64,000 bases of DNA from Streptomyces sp. GESEQ-35 (GTDB lineage: Bacteria; Actinomycetota; Actinomycetes; Streptomycetales; Streptomycetaceae), in assembly GCF_017948485.1 (NCBI RefSeq), contig NZ_JAFFSX010000029.1, positions 87,427 to 151,426 on the forward strand, written 5' to 3'. This document shows, one piece after another, positions 51,590 to 59,381 of this stretch (position 1 is its first letter; each line of letters begins with the position of its first letter). The notes below the pieces were generated by a model. That model saw only the letters and a program-made list of their open reading frames with translations. It was not told the DNA's origin and ran no database searches. Both the position numbers and the translations under genes were made by a program.

Positions 51590-53503
51590 ATGTTTCGACT
51601 CAGCCGCGAGAAGAAGCGGGAACAGCGGCACGCCGTCCAGTCGGCGGCGCCCGTGGTGGCCCCGATCGACGTCCACGTCCCCGCGGCGGGGTCCGGCGCG
51701 GGCACCGCATCCGTCGGCGGCGTCCCGGTTGCCGCGCCTCCCGGCGAGGAGATCCAGCACACCGTCCTGAACCAGCTCCACCGCATCGCCCTCGCCACCG
51801 GCCACCCCGTCCACGCCACGATCCACGACGAGCGCATCGGGTACGTCGTCCCACTCCAGATGAACGGCGACGGCTCGACACGGTTCACGGCGGAGCCGGT
51901 GCGGGTGGGGGGGACGGGGGGGTCTGGGCCGACGGGGGCTCCGGGTTCGGCGGGTGTTTCTGGGCCGACGGGGGCTCCGGCTTGGGCGGATGTTCCTGGT
52001 ACGACCGGGGCTCCGAGTGCGGCGGGTGTACCTGGTGCGGCTGGGACTCCGGGTTCAGCTGGGGTTTCTCGTTCGGCTGGGGCTTCGGGGCAGGCCGGGG
52101 AGGCCGTACCCACGGCGGAGGCTGTACGAGGGCCGGCTCAGGGTGCCGTACCCCCGGCGGAGGCAGTGCGAAAGGGGGCCGTACCCCCGGCGGAGGCAGG
52201 ACGAGGGCCGGCACAGGGTGCAGTACCCCCGGCGGAGGCGGTACGGGGGCCAGCACAGAGCGCCGTACCCCCGGCGGATCCCGTAAGAGACGCCGTACCA
52301 CCGCCTACCGGTCCGCCCGCGCCGCCCCGCGACCCGTCCACCCACGTGCTGCACGCCCTAAGGGCTCCGGAGCCGGAACCGCAGCCGCAGCCAACCCGCG
52401 ACGCGGCCCCCACCTTCCCGCTGCGCGCCGTACCGGAGTCGGTGCAGGACATCCCGCCCGGCACGGTCGCACCACCGACGGGCGAATTCGGCCCACCGCC
52501 GGTAATGGACGCGCAGCCGCTCCCGGCTCCGGACGCCGGTCCGCTTCCGGCCCCGGACGCTGGTCCGCTTCCGGCCCCGGACGCCGGTCCGGTCCTGCCG
52601 CAGGACGTGGCTCCGTCCGGTCCCATGGACGTGCCGCCGCAGCCATCCCAGGGCGTCCAGCCGCTCCCGGCTCCGGATGCCGATCCGAGCCTGCCGCAGG
52701 ACCTGGCTCCGTCCGGTCCCATGGACGCGCCGCCGCCCCCGCCCCGGGACGTCCGGCCGCTCCCGGCCCCGGACGGCGGCTCGCTCCCGCCGCAGGATGT
52801 GCAGCCTTTCCGGCAGCCCGATCTTCCGCAGCCGCTTCTGCCGCAGGAACCGCGGCCCCTCCCGCCCGAGGACCCGCAGCCCCTGCCGCCCCAGCACCGC
52901 AAAGCACACCCACCCGTCGACGTGCCCTTCGCGCCCGACCCCGGTCTCGACCCGGACCCCAGGCCGACCCCGCCCCGGGGGTTCGACGCGGTCGCTGAAG
53001 CCGTGCTGGGGGACGACCCGCTGGCTGGTGCGCATGGTGAGGGCGTGGCTCAGCTCGCGGAGCCGGTGGCGCGGATCGGGGAGGCGGTGAAGGCGGGGCG
53101 GATCGAGGCGGCGATGGAGCTGGCGGAGGAGACGGTGACGCAGGCGTCGGGGACGCTTGGGCCGGAGCATCCCGAGGTGCTGCGGCTGCGTGAACTCACC
53201 GCCTACGTCGCCTACTTGGCGGGCGACCCGGTCCGGGCCTTCGGCCTCTCGCTCGACCTGGCCGGGATCCGCAGCCAGGCCGGCGATGCGGAGGCCGCGT
53301 ACGCCAACGTGCAGAGTGCGGCCACCGCCTGGCGGGCCGTACGCGACCCGGAGCAGGGCCTGAGCCTGGGCGTCGACCTGATCGGCCTGTGGACCGGACT
53401 GACCACCGAGGACGGGCCCGCGTCCGAGGACATCGAGCAACTGGAGTCCGCCCGGGCACGGATGGGCCGCCTGGCCGAGCGCGCCCGGACCTTGGACTCC
53501 TAG
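51590..53503 (+). CDS. Proline-rich repeat protein with C-terminal TPR-like domain
   Basis: A 637-residue protein of unknown function. Residues about 45-105 form a small domain (EEIQHTVLNQLHRIALATGHPVHATIHDERIGYVVPL). About 107-500 is low complexity: Gly/Pro/Thr-rich collagen-like repeats, then PPAEAV-R repeats, then PLPAPDAGP and LPQD-xAPSGPMD repeats. The last ~130 residues are helical with a TPR-like pattern (AMELAEETVTQASGTLGPEHPEVLRLRELTAYVAYLAGD). No signal peptide. ATG with a GAGGGAA site. The DNA repeats make the length prone to variation between strains and to assembly error. Confidence 0.78.
   Translation: MFRLSREKKREQRHAVQSAAPVVAPIDVHVPAAGSGAGTASVGGVPVAAPPGEEIQHTVLNQLHRIALATGHPVHATIHDERIGYVVPLQMNGDGSTRFTAEPVRVGGTGGSGPTGAPGSAGVSGPTGAPAWADVPGTTGAPSAAGVPGAAGTPGSAGVSRSAGASGQAGEAVPTAEAVRGPAQGAVPPAEAVRKGAVPPAEAGRGPAQGAVPPAEAVRGPAQSAVPPADPVRDAVPPPTGPPAPPRDPSTHVLHALRAPEPEPQPQPTRDAAPTFPLRAVPESVQDIPPGTVAPPTGEFGPPPVMDAQPLPAPDAGPLPAPDAGPLPAPDAGPVLPQDVAPSGPMDVPPQPSQGVQPLPAPDADPSLPQDLAPSGPMDAPPPPPRDVRPLPAPDGGSLPPQDVQPFRQPDLPQPLLPQEPRPLPPEDPQPLPPQHRKAHPPVDVPFAPDPGLDPDPRPTPPRGFDAVAEAVLGDDPLAGAHGEGVAQLAEPVARIGEAVKAGRIEAAMELAEETVTQASGTLGPEHPEVLRLRELTAYVAYLAGDPVRAFGLSLDLAGIRSQAGDAEAAYANVQSAATAWRAVRDPEQGLSLGVDLIGLWTGLTTEDGPASEDIEQLESARARMGRLAERARTLDS
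51900..52290 (+). repeat. Coding tandem repeats (GC-rich)
   Basis: The first part has GGGGCTCCGG-containing units (51930-52085). The second has at least four copies of GTACCCCCGGCGGAGGC or close variants (about 52145-52275), spaced in multiples of 3, so the reading frame is kept. Confidence 0.7.
52510..52790 (+). repeat. Coding PLPAPDAGP repeat array
   Basis: Tandem copies of a 27-bp unit encoding PLPAPDAGP or variants, three of them contiguous, and longer second-order units containing LPQD-xAPSGPMD. Part of the same gene's Pro-rich stalk. Confidence 0.65.
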
Positions 53504-53530
53504 ACCTGTCCGGCGGATCATGCCGCGGAC

Positions 53531-53582
53531 GCGGGGTCTGGCACGTCTCCTCCGCCTTGCAGTTGGAGGCACCAGACCCCGC
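53531..53582. terminator. Hairpin between convergent genes
   Basis: GCGGGGTCTGG pairs perfectly with CCAGACCCCGC (11 bp), with an inner CTCC/GGAG stem. It lies between the TPR gene and the M28 peptidase gene and can end both. Confidence 0.7.
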
Positions 53583-53639
53583 TCACCGGCGCTGATCAGT
53601 CACCGTCGATTCCCTGCGACCTGATCCGCCGGGCAGGCC

Positions 53640-54584
53640 CTAGGAGGACAGCTCCCACACCGCGTGCGCCACCGCGTCGCTGTTGCGGTTCAGCGCGGTC
53701 GCGTTGATGTTGGACGTCGTGTCGCAGGACGAGTGGTAGCAGCGGTCGAACGCCTGCCCGGACGTACCGCCCCACTTGGTCACCTGTGCCGCCGTCTTGG
53801 CCCGGCTCGCGCCCGTGAACAGTCCGCCCACCGGCACGCCCGCGCTCTTGAACGGCGCGTGGTCGGAGCGGCCGTCGCCCTCGGTCTCGATCTCGGTGGC
53901 GACGCCGAGGCCGGTGAAGTAGTCCTTGAAGGTCTTCTCGATCGCCGGGTCGTCGTCGTAGACGAAGTAGCCGGGGTTGGGCGAGCCGATCATGTCGAAG
54001 TTCAGGTAGCCGCTGATCTTGGCACGGTCTGCCGACGACAGGTTGTTGACGTGGTAGCGGGAGCCGACGAGGCCCAGCTCCTCCGCGCCCCACCAGGCGA
54101 ACCGGAGATGCTTGGTGGGCTGGTAGCCGGCCCGCGACACGGCGAGCGCGGTTTCCAGAACCGCCGCCGAGCCCGAGCCGTTGTCGTTGATTCCGGCGCC
54201 GGAGGAGACGCTGTCGAGGTGCGAACCGGCCATGACGACCTGGTTGGTGTCGCCGCCCGGCCAGTCCGCGATCAGGTTGTAACCGGTGCTGCCGGAGGAC
54301 GTGAACTGCTGGATGGTCGTGGTGTATCCGGCCGCGTCCAGCTTGGCCTTCACATAGTCGAGCGAGGCCTTGTAGCCGGCCCGGCCGTGCGCCCGGTTGC
54401 CGCCGTTGGCGGTGGCGATGGACTGGAGCTGGGTGAGGTGGGCCTGGACGTTGGCCACGGGGATGTCGGGGGCGGCGGCCGGCGCGGGTGCGGGGGCCGC
54501 CCCCGCTATGGATCCGCCGACGAAGAGCGAGGTGGCCGCGATCACGGCGGTGGCCGTGGCGCGTCCGGGAACCGAGAGCTTCAT
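53640..54584 (-). CDS. Secreted M28 zinc aminopeptidase
   Basis: A 314-residue exported aminopeptidase like Streptomyces griseus aminopeptidase S. The signal peptide ends near AGA-APA (about 32). Two-zinc ligands are visible in GSHLDSVSSGAGINDNGSG, WWGAEELGLVGS (catalytic Glu), NFDMIGSPN and SDHAPFKSAGVPVGG. The pair of Cys in DRCYHSSCDT is a conserved disulfide. ATG at 54584 with a GGAG site; it removes hydrophobic N-terminal residues from peptides outside the cell. Confidence 0.92.
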   Translation of the reverse strand: MKLSVPGRATATAVIAATSLFVGGSIAGAAPAPAPAAAPDIPVANVQAHLTQLQSIATANGGNRAHGRAGYKASLDYVKAKLDAAGYTTTIQQFTSSGSTGYNLIADWPGGDTNQVVMAGSHLDSVSSGAGINDNGSGSAAVLETALAVSRAGYQPTKHLRFAWWGAEELGLVGSRYHVNNLSSADRAKISGYLNFDMIGSPNPGYFVYDDDPAIEKTFKDYFTGLGVATEIETEGDGRSDHAPFKSAGVPVGGLFTGASRAKTAAQVTKWGGTSGQAFDRCYHSSCDTTSNINATALNRNSDAVAHAVWELSS

Positions 54585-54721
54585 GTGGGGGGCTCCGAAT
54601 TCCAGGGGAATCACAGGGATTCCACAGTGAATGGGGTGCCTGGATGGTGAAGCTCTGGCTAACGCTCAGTCAAGAGCGGTATCAGGACAGAGGTGTTCGT
54701 ATACCGGGCGTTTGTGGGCGA

Positions 54722-55189
54722 TCAGTGCACGCAGAACTCGTTGTCCTCCGGATCGGCCATCACCACCCACGCCCCGGCGGGCTCCTTCACCTCCCGCAGC
54801 ACGCTCGCCCCCAGCCCCCGCAGCCGTTCGACCTCGTCCGCGCGCCGACCCTCGCCCGGGTGCAGATCGAGATGGAGCCGGTTCTTGACGGTCTTGGCCT
54901 CGGGTACGTGCTGGAACAGCAGCCGCCGCCCCAGCCCGGTGCCGCTGTCCTCGTCGTACGGATCGTCCGGATGCCGCACGGCGACCAGGTCCTTGAAGGC
55001 GAGCCGCGCATGGAACTCGACGGTGGCTTCACGCGGCAGCGCGCCGAGTTCGAGGAGCCGCTCGATGAGCGCGTTGTTGTCCTCCACCTCGTAGTGGAGC
55101 GCGGCGGCCCAGAAGTCGGCCTGCTGCTGCGGGCCGGCGCAGTCGATGACGAGCTTCCAGTGGATGGGTGTGGCTGCTGTCTGTGTCAT
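54722..55189 (-). CDS. Glyoxalase-like (VOC fold) protein
   Basis: A 155-residue protein of the Glyoxalase_6/VOC type. HWKLVIDCAGPQQQADFWAAALHYEVE is the N-terminal beta-alpha unit, NRLHLDLHPGEGRRADEVERLRGLGASVL and WVVMADPEDNEFCVH the second half. Metal-type residues (H and E) are partly conserved. Function unknown. It lies downstream, same strand, of a transporter relic. Confidence 0.85.
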   Translation of the reverse strand: MTQTAATPIHWKLVIDCAGPQQQADFWAAALHYEVEDNNALIERLLELGALPREATVEFHARLAFKDLVAVRHPDDPYDEDSGTGLGRRLLFQHVPEAKTVKNRLHLDLHPGEGRRADEVERLRGLGASVLREVKEPAGAWVVMADPEDNEFCVH

Positions 55190-55320
55190 GGGTCACTTAT
55201 AGCGGCGCACCCGGTCTCAGGCTGTCCTATATGGCCCTCGGCTTGCGGGTCACAGGGCTTCGGCCTACGACTCATGCAGCTCCGCCGGCCCACGCCCTGG
55301 ACGGCTTCGGCCTCGCGCCG

Positions 55321-55731
55321 GTCATACGCCGTCCGCGCCGCCACGATCTCCCCCGCCCTGCTGATCATGGGCTGCGCCGCGATCGTCGCCCCGACGCTCA
55401 CCCCGAAGCCGGTCGCCCGCTACGACAACGCCCGCGTGATCGTCGGCTGCTTCGCGCCGTCGGTCGTCGCGTACGGGCCGTCGACCATCGCGGCGACGGA
55501 CGGGATCGCCGAGGAGGGGCAGGGGCCAGTGGCCGGCCGGCGGGCTGCTGACCACCGCGACGCAGTTCGGGTCGGCGATCGGATTTCAGCGGTGACCGCG
55601 GTCTACGGCCTGGCGTCGACCGGATCGGGGCCGGAGGCCACGCTGTCCGGGTTCCGTACGGCGCTCTGGGTGCCCGTCTGGATGGTGGTGCTGGGCCTGT
55701 TGATCTCGGCCCTGCCCCTGCGCGCCGCGCG
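55321..55731 (+). pseudogene. Decayed MFS transporter fragment
   Basis: Remnants of a multidrug-type MFS protein. AATISPALLIMGCAAIVAPTLTPK is a transmembrane segment; further on EEGQGPVAG is joined to GLLTTATQFGSAIG in a different frame, then ISAVTAVYGLAST and WMVVLGLLISALPL are back in the first frame. Two compensating frameshifts (near 55534 and 55581), a missing N-terminal half and no start codon show it is dead. The 3' end overlaps the rarD 3' end. Confidence 0.75.
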
Positions 55732-56604
55732 CCAGGCGTCGGCGGTGAGCAGCGTCAGCGCCAGCCAGACCAGTGCGAACCCGGCCCAGCGCTCGGGCGG
55801 CATGGCCTCGCGGAAGTAGGCGACGCCGAGCAGGAACTGGAAGACGGGGGCCAGGTACTGAAGCAGCCCCAGCGTCGACAGGGGTACGCGGATCGCGGCC
55901 GCGCCGAAGCAGACCAGCGGCAGCGCGGTGACCACACCGGTCGCGGCGAGCAGCGCCGCGTGTCCCGCGCCCTCGGTGGTGAACGTCGCGTCGCCCTGCG
56001 AGCTCAGCCACAGCAGATAGCCGAGGGCGGGCAGGAACTGGATCGCGGTCTCGGCGGTCAGCGACTCCAGGCCGCTGAGGTTGACCTTCTTCTTCACCAG
56101 GCCGTACGTGGCGAAGGAGAAGGCGAGGATCAGGGAGATCCACGGGGGCCGGCCGTATCCGATGGTCAGCACCAGGACGGCCGCGGCGCCGACACCGACC
56201 GCCGTCCACTGCACGGGCCGCAGCCGCTCCTTGAGGAGCAGGACGCCGATGGCGATGGTGACGAGCGGGTTGATGAAGTACCCGAGCGAGGCCTCGACCA
56301 CCTGACCGTTGTTCACGGCCCAGATGTAGAGGCCCCAGTTCACGGTGATCACGGCCGCGGCCACCGTGATCAGAGCGAGCCTGCGTGGCTGTCGCAGCAG
56401 TTCGCCCGCCCAGGCCCAGCGGCGTATGAAGACCAGCGCGACGGCGACGAAGGCCAGGGACCACACCATCCGGTGGGCGAGGATCTCGACCGCGCCGGCC
56501 GGCTTCAGCAGGGGCCAGAAGAGGGGGACGAGCCCCCACATCCCGTAAGCCGCGAAGCCGTTCAGCAGTCCTGTACGCCGCTCGCCCCTCGGCTCCCCGG
56601 TCAC
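55603..56604 (-). CDS. rarD: RarD-type EamA family permease
   Basis: A 333-residue drug/metabolite permease with about ten helices. The RarD N-terminus GLLNGFAAYGMWGLVPLFWPLLKPAGAVEILAHRMVWSL and the core LGYFINPLVTIAIGVLLLKERL are typical. GTG at 56604 is chosen because AAGGAGG lies 6 bases upstream; ATG 56619 is the alternative. The last ~28 residues (after WRAARRGRA) have no family counterpart and read through the antisense strand of the MFS relic, so the original C-terminus was probably lost in the same deletion. Confidence 0.88.
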   Translation of the reverse strand: MTGEPRGERRTGLLNGFAAYGMWGLVPLFWPLLKPAGAVEILAHRMVWSLAFVAVALVFIRRWAWAGELLRQPRRLALITVAAAVITVNWGLYIWAVNNGQVVEASLGYFINPLVTIAIGVLLLKERLRPVQWTAVGVGAAAVLVLTIGYGRPPWISLILAFSFATYGLVKKKVNLSGLESLTAETAIQFLPALGYLLWLSSQGDATFTTEGAGHAALLAATGVVTALPLVCFGAAAIRVPLSTLGLLQYLAPVFQFLLGVAYFREAMPPERWAGFALVWLALTLLTADAWRAARRGRAEINRPSTTIQTGTQSAVRNPDSVASGPDPVDARP

Positions 56605-56663
56605 CGGCTCCTCCTTCATGCGTCGCTCGCCCGCACGAAGGTAGCGCCGAGGACCCCCGCCTG

Positions 56664-56691
56664 TCATGTCCGTATCGGCATACGGTCATGA
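56664..56691. terminator. Long imperfect palindrome downstream of the SDR gene
   Basis: TCATG-T-CCGTAT pairs with ATACGG-T-CATGA around a CGGC loop, with only one T-T mismatch. It lies 20 bases after the SDR stop codon (minus strand) and 60 bases before rarD: terminator or rarD operator. Confidence 0.45.
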
Positions 56692-56711
56692 CGAGCGGGG
56701 GTGTCGCGGGC

Positions 56712-57566
56712 TCAGGCCTTGAGGGCCGCGGCGATCGCCTCGGACAGCGGGGTGGTCGGGCGCCCGGCCAGACGGGAGAGGTCGCCGGTGGAGACGACCA
56801 GCTCGCCCTTCTCGATGGACTGGTCCACGCCGGCCAGGATCGTGGCGAACGCCTCGGGCAGCCCGGCGCCGGTCAGGATCCCGACCAGCGCCTCGGCGGG
56901 CACGGAGCTGTAGGCGATCTCCTTGCCGGTCTGCTTGCTCAGCTCGGCCGCGTACTCGGTGAAGCTCCACGCCACGTCGCCGCCCAGCTCGTACGTCTTG
57001 TTCTCGTGGCCCTCGCCGGTCAGCACCGCGGTCGCGGCGGCCGCGTAGTCGGCGCGGGAGGCGGAGGAGATCCGGCCCTCGCCGGCGGCGGCGACCACCG
57101 CGTTGTGCTCCAGCACCGGGGCCAGCTGCTCGGTGTAGTTCTCGTGGTACCAGCCGTTGCGCAGCAGGGTGTAGGGCAGGCCGGACGCCAGGAGCACCTC
57201 CTCGGTGGCACGGTGGTCGTCGGCGAGCGCGGCGGTCAGGCTGCCGGGGGCGCTGGTGTACGCGAGCAGCGCGACACCGGCCGCCTTGGCGGCGTCGATG
57301 ACGACCTTGTGCTGCTCGACGCGGCCCTTGTCGAACTCGTTGCCCGAGATGAGCAGCACCTTGTCGCCGGCGGCGAACAGGCCGTCGAAGGTCTCCGGGG
57401 CGTTGTAGTCGGCGACCGCGATCCGCACGCCGCGGGCCGCGAAGTCGGCGGCCTTCTCCGGGGTGCGGACGACGGCGGTGATCTGGTCGGCCGCGACCTC
57501 CTCCAGCAGCTGCTCGACGACGTGGCGGCCGAGGTGTCCGGTGGCTCCGGTGACAACGATGCTCAT
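56712..57566 (-). CDS. NAD(P)H-binding SDR, QorB/NmrA-like
   Basis: A 284-residue atypical SDR. NADP motif VVTGATGHLGRHVV is at 4-17, KVLLISGNEFDKGRVEQHKVVIDAAKAAGV and LRNGWYHENYTE mark the QorB (quinone oxidoreductase 2) group; the usual catalytic Tyr/Lys pair is not obvious. Likely a redox-sensing or quinone-reducing enzyme. ATG with AAGGAG 9 bases upstream. It is divergent from an HxlR regulator, a common pairing in which the regulator represses the reductase until an electrophile appears. Confidence 0.9.
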   Translation of the reverse strand: MSIVVTGATGHLGRHVVEQLLEEVAADQITAVVRTPEKAADFAARGVRIAVADYNAPETFDGLFAAGDKVLLISGNEFDKGRVEQHKVVIDAAKAAGVALLAYTSAPGSLTAALADDHRATEEVLLASGLPYTLLRNGWYHENYTEQLAPVLEHNAVVAAAGEGRISSASRADYAAAATAVLTGEGHENKTYELGGDVAWSFTEYAAELSKQTGKEIAYSSVPAEALVGILTGAGLPEAFATILAGVDQSIEKGELVVSTGDLSRLAGRPTTPLSEAIAAALKA

Positions 57567-57628
57567 GATGCAGAACTCCTTGTGGGGTGCGTAGGCGCTA
57601 ACCCTAGGAGCTGTACTAACTCTGCGAA

Positions 57629-57653
57629 AGTACCCACTTTGAAGTAAGGTACT
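57629..57653. promoter_or_regulatory. HxlR-type operator between the SDR and regulator genes
   Basis: AGTACC-CACTT-TG-AAGTA-AGGTACT is an imperfect inverted repeat with ACTT/AAGT inner and AGTACC/GGTACT outer arms. A third GTAC half-site occurs at 57613. The site ends 3 bases before the regulator's start codon and overlaps its ribosome site. Confidence 0.6.
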
Positions 57654-57656
57654 GGC

Positions 57657-58043
57657 ATGGCAGTAAGCGAATGGCAGCCCGGCGGCGAGGCGATGTGCCC
57701 GTACCGCCTGGTCCTGGAGCACGTCACCAGCAAGTGGGGCGTCCTCGTCCTGGTCCAGCTCCTCGACCGCCCGTACCGCTTCAGTGAACTGCGCCGGGCG
57801 ATCGGCGAGGTCCGCCCGGTCAGCGAGAAGATGCTCACGCAGACCCTGCAGACCCTGGAACGCGACGGCATGCTCCACCGCGACGCCAAGCCGGTGATCC
57901 CGCCGCGCGTCGACTACTCCCTCACCGACCTCGGCCGCGAGGCGGCGGAACAGGTACGCGACCTCGCGCTGTGGACGCAGAAGCGAATGGACGCGGTGCA
58001 GGAGGCGCGGGAAGCGTATGACGCGACGAAAAGGCAGGGCTGA
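57657..58043 (+). CDS. HxlR family transcriptional regulator
   Basis: A 128-residue winged-helix regulator. Cys14 in MCPYRLVLEHVTSKWGVLVL is at the position of the conserved redox-reactive Cys of many HxlR/QorR proteins. RFSELRRAIGEVRPVSEKMLTQTLQTLERDGML is the DNA-binding helix region and VDYSLTDLGREA the wing. It probably regulates the divergent QorB-like gene in response to electrophiles or oxidants. Start ATG with AAGG 8 bases upstream, inside the operator. Confidence 0.9.
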   Translation: MAVSEWQPGGEAMCPYRLVLEHVTSKWGVLVLVQLLDRPYRFSELRRAIGEVRPVSEKMLTQTLQTLERDGMLHRDAKPVIPPRVDYSLTDLGREAAEQVRDLALWTQKRMDAVQEAREAYDATKRQG

Positions 58044-58282
58044 GCAGGTCTGATGCGTGCGGTCGTGGTCGGCTGACGCGCATGCGGACGGCGCTCGAAG
58101 GGCACACATATGTCGGGGCGTTGCTCGACATGCGAGACACGTCCTTCGGTGCGCCCCCTCTCCGCCTCCCACGCTTGCTTGTGCTGCCGGGCACGCTGGG
58201 AGCGGGGTGTCACGCCCACTGTGTGCCGCGCGCGTCGCCACCCGTCGGTGCACGGACACCAGATCCAGGGGGATGTTTTGAC

Positions 58283-58846
58283 ATGAGCACACAGACTTCG
58301 GTCGCGATAGGGCGAAGTATCGGTTCTGCAGTTGCGGTGGGGCTCGGCTTCTTGCGGGAATCTCTCACTCCGGGGACCCGTCGCCGACGCCAGGAGGAGA
58401 TCCTTCTGGGCCTCCTCCAGCAGCTCACGTTGATGACCGAGGAGATCCATCGGGCGAACCTGATCCAGGAGCACCGCATCACGATGGATCAGATGGACCG
58501 CACGATCGACGACCCTTCGCTGGCCGACGCCCGCTCCACGCTGGCCGGGGTCTCCGAGGCCAAACGCCGACAGATGATCTTCGCTAATCGGCAGTACGCC
58601 TCGCTCCTGCTGGCATATCGCGTCGGAACGTTCGAATGGAGTGAACTCCTGGGGCACTTAAGGATTCTGTGCCGCAACGACATCTTCGCCGAGTACTGGG
58701 ATCGCACGGCCGAGCATCGGCGCAGCCTGCCCGGGGATTCTCTGGAACGACGACTGGGCAGGGTCGTCGACGGCATGCTGGAGGAACTCGCCGACGATCC
58801 GGACCGGTGGTGGATCGTGGGTTCGGTCGATGCGTCGCCCGAGTGA
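58283..58846 (+). CDS. Actinobacterial DUF6082-like protein with a TTA codon
   Basis: A 187-residue protein of unknown function. A short hydrophobic stretch near residues 6-25 is followed by an alpha-helical charged body (LQQLTLMTEEIHRANLIQEHRITMDQMDRTIDDP, then ANRQYASLLLAYRVGTFEWSELLGHLRILCRNDIFAEYW). I recall this pattern from the Streptomyces DUF6082 group; not verifiable here. Leu126 is TTA (58658-58660), so expression should need the bldA tRNA. AGGGGGA lies 9 bases before the ATG. The 239-bp gap upstream holds no gene. Confidence 0.75.
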   Translation: MSTQTSVAIGRSIGSAVAVGLGFLRESLTPGTRRRRQEEILLGLLQQLTLMTEEIHRANLIQEHRITMDQMDRTIDDPSLADARSTLAGVSEAKRRQMIFANRQYASLLLAYRVGTFEWSELLGHLRILCRNDIFAEYWDRTAEHRRSLPGDSLERRLGRVVDGMLEELADDPDRWWIVGSVDASPE

Positions 58847-58957
58847 CACGTTTGTCAACAGCGGCCGCACCTCGTCCCGCACACGGGTGTGAAAACTAGC
58901 CCGTGGGGCTGAAGTTGTGAACGTGGCTGGTTTCTTCGCCTGGCCGCCTAGCCTTAA

Positions 58958-58977
58958 CCGGACGTCCTTACGTCCGG
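58958..58977. terminator. Perfect 8-bp hairpin in the leader of a small gene
   Basis: CCGGACGT pairs with ACGTCCGG around a CCTT loop. It lies 20 bases before the following gene's start, so it may terminate the upstream gene or act in the leader. Confidence 0.4.
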
Positions 58978-58996
58978 ATCATGAAGAGGCCTCCGA

Positions 58997-59254
58997 GTGT
59001 TCAGCGAACCCCGTGTCGTCACCGTCGTCCGTCGCCTCGGAGACTCCCCCCGCCTTAGGGGAAGCCACACGAATGAAACATGCCCCGACCTTTTCGAGCT
59101 GAGTGACGGCAACTTCGCCGTGATCGGCACGGAGGCCACCGCCGACCTCGACCCGCACCTTCCCCCGGACGCTGCCCGAGCCGACTACGAGCGCATCGTC
59201 GTGATCGACCGGGACACCCTGATCCGCGCCAAGAAGGACATCCCCGACGAGTAG
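58997..59254 (+). CDS. Small conserved actinobacterial protein of unknown function
   Basis: An 85-residue soluble protein. Its core (SHTNETCPDLFELSDGNFAVIGTEATADLDPHLPPDAARADYERIVVIDRDTLIRAKKDI) resembles short Streptomyces proteins often found beside regulators. No catalytic motif. GTG with an AGAGG site 8 bases upstream supports it as real. The same strand as the TTA-containing gene before it. Confidence 0.65.
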   Translation: MFSEPRVVTVVRRLGDSPRLRGSHTNETCPDLFELSDGNFAVIGTEATADLDPHLPPDAARADYERIVVIDRDTLIRAKKDIPDE

Positions 59255-59305
59255 CGCACCCGTGCGCCCCCGTCGCGTCCTGCGCGGACTTGAGGCCGAA
59301 CGCCG

Positions 59306-59335
59306 AGGGCCCGGGTGCCGTGTCGCCCGGGCCCT
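59306..59335. terminator. Perfect hairpin between convergent genes
   Basis: AGGGCCCGGG pairs with CCCGGGCCCT (10 bp) around a 10-base loop, between the small gene and korB. Confidence 0.7.
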
Positions 59336-59381
59336 GTGTGCCGTGCGGGCGCACCACACCGCCCCACGTGCCGTGTGGCCG

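Noticed and set aside
55190..55602. Intact gene on the plus strand next to rarD
   Set aside because: MFS signatures jump between frames with two frameshifts and no N-terminal half, so it is called a pseudogene.
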